Position numbers and translations under genes: made by a program
Source of the DNA: Nitrospira sp.
GTDB lineage: Bacteria; Nitrospirota; Nitrospiria; Nitrospirales; Nitrospiraceae
Reading direction: 5' to 3'
Length of the DNA stretch: 5,323 nucleotides
Assembly (NCBI GenBank): GCA_016873525.1
Contig: VGXD01000164.1
Span: 1 to 5,323, forward strand
Shown here: piece after piece, positions 1-5,323 of the stretch
Layout: every line of letters begins with the position of its first letter
Numbering within the stretch: the first letter of the stretch is position 1
The notes under the pieces: model-generated
What the model was told of the DNA's origin: nothing
What the model saw: only the letters and a program-made list of their open reading frames with translations
Database searches by the model: none

Positions 1-924
1 GGGGTCTTATTGGCGGGACAGAGCGGCGCCTGGGTGAGCAAGGGGTTGATGTGGTACGGGAAGGTCCAGCCGATCCTCGCGCGGGCCAAGGAACAGCGGC
101 ACGGGCATGAGGTGGTTCAGCCGGTTCGTGGCAAGGGCGTGGACGTGCGGTACAAGGAAGCGGCGCCCCTTCCCGACTTCCTGATCCGCCGGGCCCATGT
201 GACATTGTCGCTTGAGGCCGGCGATGTGAGCGGCAGGATCGAGAACATCACGCCGGACCAGGACATCTTGGGGAAGCCGCTCACCTTTGCCTTGGCGGGA
301 GAGAAACTCAAGGGCCTGCAGTCGGTGCAGCTTGACGGGGCCTTCAACCATGTCGCGCCGGCTTCTCCCAAAGACAGTCTGCAATTCAAGGCGCGAGGCT
401 ATCAGGTGCGGAATGTGACGCTCTCCGATAGCGCGGCCTGGCCTGTGACGCTTGGAACGGCGGTAGCCGACCTGGACCTTCACGCCACGGTCAGCGGCCA
501 GGCCCTTGCCGGAGCGATGACGGCAGGGTTGCGGTCGGTGCGTCTGACCCTCGGCAAACAGGATGCATCCAACCAGTTTGTTTCGGCTGTCGGCTCGGCC
601 TTGTCCGGCGTGTCGGCCTTGACTGCCAAGGCTGAGGTGACGGGCACGCTCGATCGATACGAGGTCCAGCTCTCTTCCGATCTGGATCGTGTGTTGCAGG
701 AGGCCGCGGGCAAGCTCGTGCAGGCCTACGCAGACCGTCTCCAGAAGGAACTGGAGACAGCCGTCATGGCCAAGGCCGGTGGGCCGCTGAACGACCTCAG
801 AAACAGCTTCGGCGGCTTGGGCGGGGTGGGAGATGAATTGGCCTCGCGTCTGGCTCAGGGCGCCGGCTTGTCGCAAGGCACCGTGGAAAAACTTCTGCCA
901 GGCGGGTTCAAGCTTCCGTTTTAG
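1..924 (+). CDS. TIGR03545-like conserved protein, C-terminal part (5' end outside window)
   Basis: The frame is open from base 1 and ends at TAG 922-924, giving about 307 residues with no upstream stop. A TTG at base 10 could be read as a start, but it has no Shine-Dalgarno sequence, so the true start is almost certainly upstream. What I recognise is the segment after a WYGK motif (near residue 20): a GVDVRY stretch, then PDFLIRRAHVTLSL, then an amphipathic beta-rich region with N-I-T and GKPLTF. This resembles the C-terminal half of TIGR03545, an uncharacterised family of roughly 500-600 residues found in outer-membrane bacteria and often paired with a TIGR03546 gene. Alternating polar and hydrophobic residues followed by a helical, Gln/Leu-rich tail (about 230-260) recall AsmA-like envelope proteins; that comparison is inference. 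The C-terminus is Gly/Leu-rich and ends in Phe. No catalytic motif is visible and function is unknown. It converges on the next gene. Confidence 0.65.
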   Translation, partial: GVLLAGQSGAWVSKGLMWYGKVQPILARAKEQRHGHEVVQPVRGKGVDVRYKEAAPLPDFLIRRAHVTLSLEAGDVSGRIENITPDQDILGKPLTFALAGEKLKGLQSVQLDGAFNHVAPASPKDSLQFKARGYQVRNVTLSDSAAWPVTLGTAVADLDLHATVSGQALAGAMTAGLRSVRLTLGKQDASNQFVSAVGSALSGVSALTAKAEVTGTLDRYEVQLSSDLDRVLQEAAGKLVQAYADRLQKELETAVMAKAGGPLNDLRNSFGGLGGVGDELASRLAQGAGLSQGTVEKLLPGGFKLPF

Positions 925-946
925 GCCGGTCCGGCCGGTCGGGCCT
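923..946. terminator. Possible GC-rich hairpin in convergent gap
   Basis: This overlaps the stop codon of the TIGR03545-like gene. Bases 924-936 read GGCCG-GTC-CGGCC, a five-pair stem with a three-base loop. Alternatively AGGCC 923-927 can pair with GGCCT 942-946 around an imperfect inner stem. On the plus strand only a mixed pyrimidine run follows (TTCTCTCCC), and on the minus strand the hairpin is followed by TAAAA rather than a T tract. It is therefore not a convincing intrinsic terminator in either direction, although its position between converging genes suits a bidirectional one. The rest of the gap, 947-1012, shows nothing I can name. Confidence 0.3.
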
Positions 947-1012
947 TCTCTCCCGTGGCTTCCGCAAAGGAGGCCGAGGCGTGCCGCGCACCTTTCGTCG
1001 CCCACCGAATGC

Positions 1013-2935
1013 TTACCAATGCCAGATCAGGTTGAAGGTTCCGCCGCGGCGGACGTAGAGGAAGCCCCGGTCTTCGTAAGCGCCGGACAGCTCCCCCGAG
1101 ATCTGATCGGTGATGGGGAAGATCGCGCCCCCTTGAATGGTGCGGGTTTTCGCTCGTGTGAAGTCTTGGAACGCGTAGATCCTCTCTCCGGAGGTGCCGA
1201 ATCCGCCGGACGCAAAGAGTTGCAGCCGCTCGGTCGGTCTCCACGTGAGTTTGCTGGAAAGGGTCGTGGAGCCGGTCTCCGGGATGTAGTAGAGTTTTTC
1301 CGTCAACCACACATTCGAGGGGAGGTACACGATCAGGCTGGGGGTCAGCAAACTTACGTCCTGGGCCGGAATGGACAGGGTCGGAGAGGTGTCCGCGCGA
1401 TAGGTATAGGCCAACCGTTCATAGCCGAAGGAAGCTTCCAGGAAAGACAGGGACTGGTGCAGCACGGACAGGTTTTGAAAAATCTGCGTGCCGATTCTGA
1501 AGTTCGGGACGAATCCTGGGTTGATGGCAAAGGATCCGCTTACGATGCCCCAGGCCTTGCGCCACAGCGGCCCATGAAGTTCCGTTGTGAGCGGCACGTC
1601 GTCGAGCCCGAAGCGCTTCAAGTACTCCATCTTGGCGACGACCGTGTACCCGCCGACAGGCGCGGCGACTTCGAGCAAGCCGTCCCGTTCGTCGGGGACT
1701 TTTTGCGTATAGTCGGATTGGCCGTAGCCCATCTTCACGTAGCTGCGGAAAGGAAGGGTCGGCGTGGCCGACGCCACACCGATTTTTGCTTCAGGAGAGA
1801 CGACCTGTTCGGCCTTGATCTGTTGGATCCGCTGCTCAACCATCCGATCCGGCGTCGCGCGAAAGACATCTTCGTAGTAGCGCAAGGCCTCGTTGAATTC
1901 GCCGTGCCAATAGAGGATGTCGGCCAGCCCTCGTTCGGCTTCCAGATTGCCGGGGCTCACCCGCAGGGCCGCTTCATAGTACCGGCGTCCGTCGGACATC
2001 TTCCATTGGGAGGCCGAAACCTTTCCCAACATGAGCAGGGCGTTGAGATCGGAAGGGTGTCGGGAAAGAATCTCCCGGTAGGCAGAGATCGCTTGGCTGT
2101 ACTGCCCTCGCAGAATGAGCAGCCTCGCCAGCGCGCTTCGAGCGTCGTTGTCTTCCGGGTGAGCCAGAAGGTGTTCTTGATAGGCGGAAATTGCGGCATT
2201 GTGCTGCCCGGCGGTTTCCATGGCGCGGGCTCGCTCAAGAGGCTGTTGAGAGGAGGGGGGCGGCGCCGGCGGCGGAGAGGGGGCCGGGGCGGGCGAGGAG
2301 TCGTTCGGTTCTGCTTGGATCTTTCTGATCTGCTCGGCAACCTCAGGGGATTTTGTGGCGAGGTACAGGGCTTCGTAGTGCGGAAGGGCAAGGGCGTGCC
2401 GGCCGTTTTCGTAGAGAGCATCGGCCAGCCCTCGTTTGGCTTCCAGATTGCCGGGAGTCTTGCTCAGGATTCTCTCGAAGAGAGCCTGGGCTTCGGAAAA
2501 CTTCTTCTGCCCCACCCTCACCCGAGCCAGCCCCATCTGTAAGCTTGTGTCCTCGAGGCTCCGAGTGAGCAGGTGTTCGTACTGCTTCTGAGCGTCCTCG
2601 AAATGGCCCTGGAGGGTCAGCGCTCGCGCGAGCCCGGCCCGGGCTTTTTCGTCTTTCGGGCGGAGGTCCAGGTAGGATCGATAGGCCTGGACGGCCAGAG
2701 CGTACTGCTTCTGATTTTCAAACGCCTGGGCCTGAGCGAGCAGGTTTTGGGCCGACGGCTTCTTGGATGCCGAAGTGGCGTCAGACTTGGCGGCGCTTTC
2801 CACAGGGGCCGAAAAGGCCGGGGCAACCAGGCAACACAGGAGCAGGAGGCCGGCGCTGAGAGGGTCGGGTCGGATACCCTGTGGGAATTTCCGGTCTTGC
2901 AACGTCTCCCCTTTGCCGAAACGGCCAGCGGTCAT
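1013..2935 (-). CDS. Exported TPR protein with C-terminal YaiO-like outer-membrane beta-barrel
   Basis: This is a 640-residue protein. I chose ATG 2935-2933 because it overlaps the TGA of the upstream peptidase (ATGA) and places a signal peptide at the N-terminus: a basic n-region, a hydrophobic core LLLLCCLVAPAF (about 30-41) and likely cleavage after AFSA (43). The frame stays open further upstream to 3112, but that stretch lies inside the peptidase gene and would bury the signal. Residues 65-198 hold four TPR units (34-residue spacing, with A/G, Y/F and P at consensus positions). A Pro/Ala/Ser linker occupies 210-231, and 232-364 hold four more TPRs. From about 396 to the end there are alternating beta strands with many aromatics, ending in FNLIWHW. 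This fits the YaiO barrel domain (TIGR04390; E. coli YaiO is about 257 residues). TPR plus barrel is the plan of the polysaccharide secretion proteins BcsC, PgaA and PelB, but no synthase is nearby, so the cargo is unknown. Subcellular location is predicted as outer membrane with periplasmic TPRs. The stop is TAA. Confidence 0.85.
   Translation of the reverse strand: MTAGRFGKGETLQDRKFPQGIRPDPLSAGLLLLCCLVAPAFSAPVESAAKSDATSASKKPSAQNLLAQAQAFENQKQYALAVQAYRSYLDLRPKDEKARAGLARALTLQGHFEDAQKQYEHLLTRSLEDTSLQMGLARVRVGQKKFSEAQALFERILSKTPGNLEAKRGLADALYENGRHALALPHYEALYLATKSPEVAEQIRKIQAEPNDSSPAPAPSPPPAPPPSSQQPLERARAMETAGQHNAAISAYQEHLLAHPEDNDARSALARLLILRGQYSQAISAYREILSRHPSDLNALLMLGKVSASQWKMSDGRRYYEAALRVSPGNLEAERGLADILYWHGEFNEALRYYEDVFRATPDRMVEQRIQQIKAEQVVSPEAKIGVASATPTLPFRSYVKMGYGQSDYTQKVPDERDGLLEVAAPVGGYTVVAKMEYLKRFGLDDVPLTTELHGPLWRKAWGIVSGSFAINPGFVPNFRIGTQIFQNLSVLHQSLSFLEASFGYERLAYTYRADTSPTLSIPAQDVSLLTPSLIVYLPSNVWLTEKLYYIPETGSTTLSSKLTWRPTERLQLFASGGFGTSGERIYAFQDFTRAKTRTIQGGAIFPITDQISGELSGAYEDRGFLYVRRGGTFNLIWHW
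1808..2242 (-). repeat. Second four-TPR block (residues 232-376)
   Basis: This is the C-terminal copy of an internal protein duplication. It aligns without gaps to residues 65-209 at a constant offset of 167 residues (501 bases). By hand count about 56 of 145 positions are identical, highest in the fourth TPR and the trailing helix that ends in KAE here and QAE in the other copy. Confidence 0.8.
1920..1954. repeat. 35-base direct repeat, copy A
   Basis: This is identical to 2421-2455 at 34 of 35 bases; the one difference is C here and T there at the 17th base. It encodes P-G-N-L-E-A-E-R-G-L-A-D on the minus strand. The copies are 501 bases apart and in frame, matching the period of the protein duplication. 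Confidence 0.85.
2243..2308 (-). other. Proline-rich interdomain linker (residues 210-231)
   Basis: These 22 codons separate the two TPR modules and read as Asn-Asp-Ser-Ser, then alternating Pro/Ala/Ser, then Ser-Ser-Gln-Gln. Such composition normally gives an extended, flexible spacer, so the modules may act as two separate scaffolds. The plus strand here is strongly G-rich. Confidence 0.7.
2309..2743 (-). repeat. First four-TPR block (residues 65-209)
   Basis: This is the N-terminal copy of the same duplication. The four units begin near residues 65, 96, 130 and 164, each helix-turn-helix closing on a P-K-D, E-D, P-G-N or similar turn. The matching register with the second block shows that a whole four-TPR module was copied, not single TPRs. 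Confidence 0.8.
2421..2455. repeat. 35-base direct repeat, copy B
   Basis: This is the partner of 1920-1954. Its single substitution changes Glu (GAA) in the other copy to Lys (AAA) here. Such DNA identity stands out against the roughly 39% amino-acid identity of the surrounding modules. Confidence 0.85.
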
Positions 2936-4503
2936 GCCCTGCGTTGCGTTTCCCTTCCGGTGTCGGAGCCGATGAGCCCATACAACGTTCCGAACTTTTT
3001 TTCCAGATACGCGAGAAAAGGCTCCGGGCTGAGGGAGCGGCCGGTCACCCGTTGAGCGAGGTGATCGGCGGTGAAGCTTCGGCCCCAGCGGTGGATCTTC
3101 TGGTTGAGCCACTTGGTCAGGACCGTGAGCCGTCCGGCTTCGATCTCGGCCTCAAGGTTCGGCAGTTCCAGACAGGCCTGGTCGTAGAACTGGACCGCGT
3201 AGAGATTGCCCAGCGTATAGGTCGGGAAATAGCCGAAGGCGCCCAGCGACCAGTGGACATCCTGCAAGACCCCCTCTGCGTCACGCTCCGGGACAAGTCC
3301 CAGACAGTTCTTCATCCCTTCGTTCCAGATGGCCGGGAGGTCCTCCGCCTGAGTCCGGCCTTCGATCAGATTCTGCTCGATCTCGAAACGCAGCATGATA
3401 TGGAGATTGTAGGTCAGTTCGTCCGCCTCCACCCGGATCAGCGAGGGGGCCACCCGGTTGATCGTCGCATAAAACCGGTCGAGAGTCACGTCGCCGAGCT
3501 GATCGGGAAAGGTCCGCTGCAACAGAGGGTAGAAACAGTGCCAGAAGGGCCGCGACCGGCCGACGCAGTTTTCCCACAAACGGGACTGGCTTTCGTGGAT
3601 GCCGAGCGAAAGGGCTTCACCCAGGGGAGTCCCATAGCGGGCCTGGTCGAGGCCCTGGTCGTAGAGACCGTGGCCCCCTTCATGGAGGCAGCTAAAGAGG
3701 CAGGCCGGCAGCTCGCGCTCGTAGACGCGGGTCGTCACGCGCACGTCGGTCGGATGGAACGAGGTGGTGAAGGGATGGGAGGAGAGGTCGAGCCGGCCCC
3801 GGTCGAAGTCGTAGCCCATGGCGGTCAGGACGAGTTTGCCGAATTCCACCTGACGTGATGGATCGTAGGATCTGGTGAGAGGGCTGTCGTCGATCTTGAC
3901 CGGGGAGGCCACCACCCGGTTGAGCAGCGGGACCAGACGGTCCTTCAGGGCGGCGAACAGGGGGGCCAGTTGCGCGGCTGTGGCGCCTGGCTCGTAAGTA
4001 TCCAGGAGCGCGTCGTAGGGGGAGTCCTTGTACCCAAGGTACTGAGTCTCCTCGCGCTTGAGCGCGATGATGGTGCGGAGGTTCGGTAAAAACAGTTTGA
4101 AGTCGCTCTTCTTCCTGGCCTCGGCCCAAATCTGTTGGGCCAGCGAACATTCCCGGCTGAGCTTCTTGACGAAGTCCGACGGTAATTTTTTTGCCCGGCT
4201 GAAGTCCCGCCAGACCTCCCGCAGGAGGGCGCGCGACGGTTCATCCCAGGCATCGCCGGCAATTTCCAGGGCCTGGCCTGTTGCCTGGTCCACCCATTTG
4301 GCGAGCAGGGCTTCGATCTCCGGTGAGACCAGTTTGTCGTGGGCCATTGTCTGGAGGGTGGAGAGCTGGTCTGCCCTGGCCTCGCCGCCGCCTGGCGGCA
4401 TGTAGGTCTCTTGATCCCAAGAGAGCAGGGAGGCCGCGCTGTGGAGGTGTTGGACTTCCAGAAGCCGTTCAGTCAAGGGCTTTAAGGTATCGAGTGTCTT
4501 CAC
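2932..4503 (-). CDS. M32 family (Taq-type) metallocarboxypeptidase
   Basis: A complete 523-residue protein, close to the usual length of about 500. It should remove C-terminal amino acids from peptides with broad specificity, using one catalytic metal, probably in the cytoplasm since no signal peptide or membrane segment is seen. All M32 signatures occur in order: LLSWDQETYMPPGG (27-40), HPF (243-245), DVRVT (253-257), HEGGH (274-278), HESQ (303-306), IRVEADE (356-362) and GVLQDVHW (411-418). H274, H278 and E304 are the expected metal ligands, with E275 as the general base; the 26-residue gap from second His to Glu equals that recalled for Pyrococcus carboxypeptidase. The start is GTG, supported by GAGGAG eight bases upstream. 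The stop TGA overlaps the ATG of the TPR-barrel gene, so this is the first gene of a two-gene unit. Its role is probably peptide turnover; any link to the outer-membrane partner is unproven. Confidence 0.95.
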   Translation of the reverse strand: MKTLDTLKPLTERLLEVQHLHSAASLLSWDQETYMPPGGGEARADQLSTLQTMAHDKLVSPEIEALLAKWVDQATGQALEIAGDAWDEPSRALLREVWRDFSRAKKLPSDFVKKLSRECSLAQQIWAEARKKSDFKLFLPNLRTIIALKREETQYLGYKDSPYDALLDTYEPGATAAQLAPLFAALKDRLVPLLNRVVASPVKIDDSPLTRSYDPSRQVEFGKLVLTAMGYDFDRGRLDLSSHPFTTSFHPTDVRVTTRVYERELPACLFSCLHEGGHGLYDQGLDQARYGTPLGEALSLGIHESQSRLWENCVGRSRPFWHCFYPLLQRTFPDQLGDVTLDRFYATINRVAPSLIRVEADELTYNLHIMLRFEIEQNLIEGRTQAEDLPAIWNEGMKNCLGLVPERDAEGVLQDVHWSLGAFGYFPTYTLGNLYAVQFYDQACLELPNLEAEIEAGRLTVLTKWLNQKIHRWGRSFTADHLAQRVTGRSLSPEPFLAYLEKKFGTLYGLIGSDTGRETQRRA

Positions 4504-4511
4504 GAACCAGT

Positions 4512-4517
4512 CTCCTC
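4512..4517 (-). promoter_or_regulatory. Shine-Dalgarno for the GTG start of the M32 gene
   Basis: The minus strand reads GAGGAG with an eight-base spacer to GTG 4503-4501. This strong site decides the start, since the first codon is not ATG. Confidence 0.8.
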
Positions 4518-4534
4518 AGGGGTTCCCAATGGGG

Positions 4535-4540
4535 TATGAT
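4535..4540 (+). promoter_or_regulatory. Possible -10 box for the O-methyltransferase gene
   Basis: TATGAT matches five of six positions of the -10 consensus and lies 53 bases before the ATG, but there is no acceptable -35 box 16-18 bases upstream and no TG extension. If real, it lies only a few bases from the start region of the opposite promoter candidate, so the two would compete or be co-regulated. Confidence 0.2.
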
Positions 4541-4548
4541 GCCGGATC

Positions 4549-4577
4549 AGCATACGCAACACCGGGCCGTTTCGCAA
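4549..4577 (-). promoter_or_regulatory. Candidate sigma-70-type promoter for the M32/TPR-barrel pair
   Basis: On the minus strand TTGCGA (4577-4572) and TATGCT (4554-4549) are separated by 17 bases. Each hexamer matches the consensus at four of six positions. Transcription would begin near 4542, leaving a leader of about 39 bases that holds the Shine-Dalgarno site. The spacing is ideal but both boxes are weak, and this phylum's promoter consensus is not certain. Confidence 0.3.
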
Positions 4578-4593
4578 TTTCGGAGGGAGTCCG

Positions 4594-5256
4594 ATGGAGG
4601 ATTTGATCAGGCCGGACATCGAAGCCTATGCCGAGGCCCATTCCACCGCCGAGTCGGCAGCCTGTCTGGCATTGCGGGAAGAGACCTGCCGCACGATGGA
4701 GATTCCCCAGATGGTGGTGGGGCCCTTGGAAGGGGCCTTTCTGAAAATGATGGTGCAACTTGTGGGGGCAAGGCGGGTCCTGGAGATCGGCATGTTCACG
4801 GGCTATAGCGCGCTGTCCATGGCCGAGGCCTTGCCTGACGACGGGTCCCTCATCACCTGCGAAGTCGATGATCGTTCTGCCGCCCTGGCCCGCAAGCACC
4901 TGGCGAAAAGTCCGCAGGGCCGCAAGATCGACATCCGGATGGGCCCGGCGCTGGAGACCTTGCGGGACCTCGCCGGTCCCTTCGATCTGATCTTCATCGA
5001 TGCGGACAAGGCCAACTACGTCAACTATTACCGCCGCGCCCTCGAATTGCTGTCGCCGCATGGCGTGATCTTGATCGACAACGTGCTCTGGTCCGGCGAC
5101 GTGTTGCTCCAACCGCCGCCGGATGAGCGAACCGCCGTGATCCAGGAATTGAACCGTCTTGTCGTCTCCGATCCTCGCGTGACCGCTGTGTTGGTGACGA
5201 TCAGGGACGGGGTCTTGGTTATAAAACCGAAGCGTAGCGCTGCCGAAAAGTCTTGA
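4594..5256 (+). CDS. Class I SAM-dependent, metal-dependent O-methyltransferase
   Basis: This complete 220-residue protein has the usual length for the caffeoyl-CoA/catechol O-methyltransferase group (Methyltransf_3). It should transfer a methyl group from S-adenosylmethionine to a hydroxyl, typically of a catechol-like substrate, in the cytoplasm. Motif I is VLEIGMFTGYSA (62-73). The acidic end of strand two is CEVD (89-92), with E90 expected to hold the SAM ribose. DLIFIDADK (131-139) and LIDNVLWSGDV (160-170) supply the metal ligands D136, D162 and N163; the 26-residue gap between the two Asp agrees with the plant enzymes. The ATG follows GGAGG at 4582-4586 with a seven-base spacer, and the stop is TGA. 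It stands alone on the plus strand, divergent from the peptidase. The substrate cannot be read from the sequence, and no quinone, pigment or phenylpropanoid gene lies beside it. Confidence 0.92.
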   Translation: MEDLIRPDIEAYAEAHSTAESAACLALREETCRTMEIPQMVVGPLEGAFLKMMVQLVGARRVLEIGMFTGYSALSMAEALPDDGSLITCEVDDRSAALARKHLAKSPQGRKIDIRMGPALETLRDLAGPFDLIFIDADKANYVNYYRRALELLSPHGVILIDNVLWSGDVLLQPPPDERTAVIQELNRLVVSDPRVTAVLVTIRDGVLVIKPKRSAAEKS

Positions 5257-5282
5257 CGGGAAGAGGACGGGCTTGTTATAGG
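5253..5282 (+). promoter_or_regulatory. Candidate promoter at the end of the O-methyltransferase gene
   Basis: TTGACG (5253-5258, overlapping the TGA stop) and TATAGG (5277-5282) are 18 bases apart, with five and four consensus matches. Transcription would start near 5289, just before an ATG at 5292. This would drive the next gene independently of the methyltransferase. It is a short motif pair, so chance is possible. Confidence 0.3.
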
Positions 5283-5291
5283 CCGTGATAC

Positions 5292-5323
5292 ATGAGGAAA
5301 CCTTCCGAGTTGGCGGCCTATGG
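5292..5323 (+). CDS. Possible start of a further gene, cut by the window edge
   Basis: ATG 5292 opens a frame reading MRKPSELAAYG to the last base. GTG 5285 opens a second frame, MIHEETFRVGGLW, that is also uninterrupted. Neither has a proper Shine-Dalgarno sequence; the purine-rich GGAAGAGGACGGG near 5259-5271 is too far upstream. With about ten codons visible, the frame cannot be settled and no product can be named. The true start may also lie beyond the window. Confidence 0.25.
   Translation, partial: MRKPSELAAY

Noticed and set aside
7..1005. Minus-strand open frame of 332 codons opposite the TIGR03545-like gene
   Set aside because: It is an antisense shadow in codon register; the His/Arg/Gly-rich composition is typical of such artefacts in GC-rich DNA.
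833..2542. Long plus-strand open frame of 569 codons opposite the TPR-barrel gene
   Set aside because: It is in exact codon register with the minus-strand gene, so it stays open simply because TTA, CTA and TCA codons are rare there. Its translation is Arg/Gly-rich, low in order and matches no family I know.
2807..2850. Lipoprotein signal suggested by LLLLCCLVAP in the TPR-barrel protein
   Set aside because: The residues before the Cys pair are Leu-Leu-Leu-Leu, lacking the small residue expected before a lipobox Cys, while AFSA downstream is a normal signal peptidase I site.
2936..3112. N-terminal extension of the TPR-barrel protein to 3112
   Set aside because: It would add 59 residues wholly inside the peptidase gene and place the signal peptide about 90 residues into the protein. 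The ATGA overlap start explains the data better.
2881..3858. Plus-strand open frame of 325 codons opposite the M32 gene
   Set aside because: It has the same antisense register relationship with a confidently identified peptidase, and no Shine-Dalgarno site or recognisable domain.
4535..4554. Apparent inverted repeat TATG...CATA in the divergent intergenic region
   Set aside because: Only four bases pair at the ends and the inner bases do not extend the symmetry, so it is not a credible operator.
4516..5112. Minus-strand open frame of 198 codons opposite the O-methyltransferase
   Set aside because: It is a codon-register shadow of a gene with a complete set of family motifs.
1..5323. Possible defence island, mobile element or novel multigene system
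   Set aside because: No transposase, recombinase, nuclease, helicase, toxin, reverse transcriptase, terminal repeats or spacer-repeat arrays are seen; the complete genes belong to familiar housekeeping or envelope families with similar base composition.

Overview
The window is GC-rich, gene-dense, ordinary chromosomal DNA from a diderm (Gram-negative-type) bacterium. Three observations point to an outer membrane: a signal-peptide-bearing TPR protein ends in a YaiO-like outer-membrane beta-barrel, its last residue is aromatic, and the first gene looks like TIGR03545, a family I recall as confined to bacteria with outer membranes. Gene style and GC content would suit Nitrospirota or a related deep lineage, but that placement is impression, not proof. 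I see no RNA gene, CRISPR array, insertion sequence, attachment site or phage gene.

Layout from left to right. (1) Bases 1-924, plus strand: the C-terminal part of a TIGR03545-like protein whose start lies outside the window. (2) Bases 925-1012: a short gap between convergent genes, with one GC-rich hairpin. (3) Bases 1013-2935, minus strand: a 640-residue exported protein with two four-TPR blocks, a proline-rich linker between them and a C-terminal YaiO-type barrel. (4) Bases 2932-4503, minus strand: a complete M32 (Taq-type) metallocarboxypeptidase with every family motif. (5) Bases 4504-4593: a 90-base divergent intergenic region with weak promoter-like hexamers. (6) Bases 4594-5256, plus strand: a class I, metal-dependent O-methyltransferase of the caffeoyl-CoA/catechol type. 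(7) Bases 5257-5323: a candidate promoter and possibly the first codons of another plus-strand gene, cut by the window edge.

The peptidase and the TPR-barrel protein form a two-gene minus-strand operon, peptidase first, with an ATGA stop/start overlap that suggests coupled translation. The overlap also fixes the start of the TPR gene. The methyltransferase is transcribed away from this pair and may share the small control region with it.

No clearly new system is visible. The points most worth a second look are the pairing of a probably cytoplasmic peptidase with an outer-membrane TPR-barrel protein, the gap-free 167-residue-period duplication inside the TPR region with a nearly identical 35-base DNA patch, and the polysaccharide-secretin-like architecture of that protein with no polysaccharide genes beside it.
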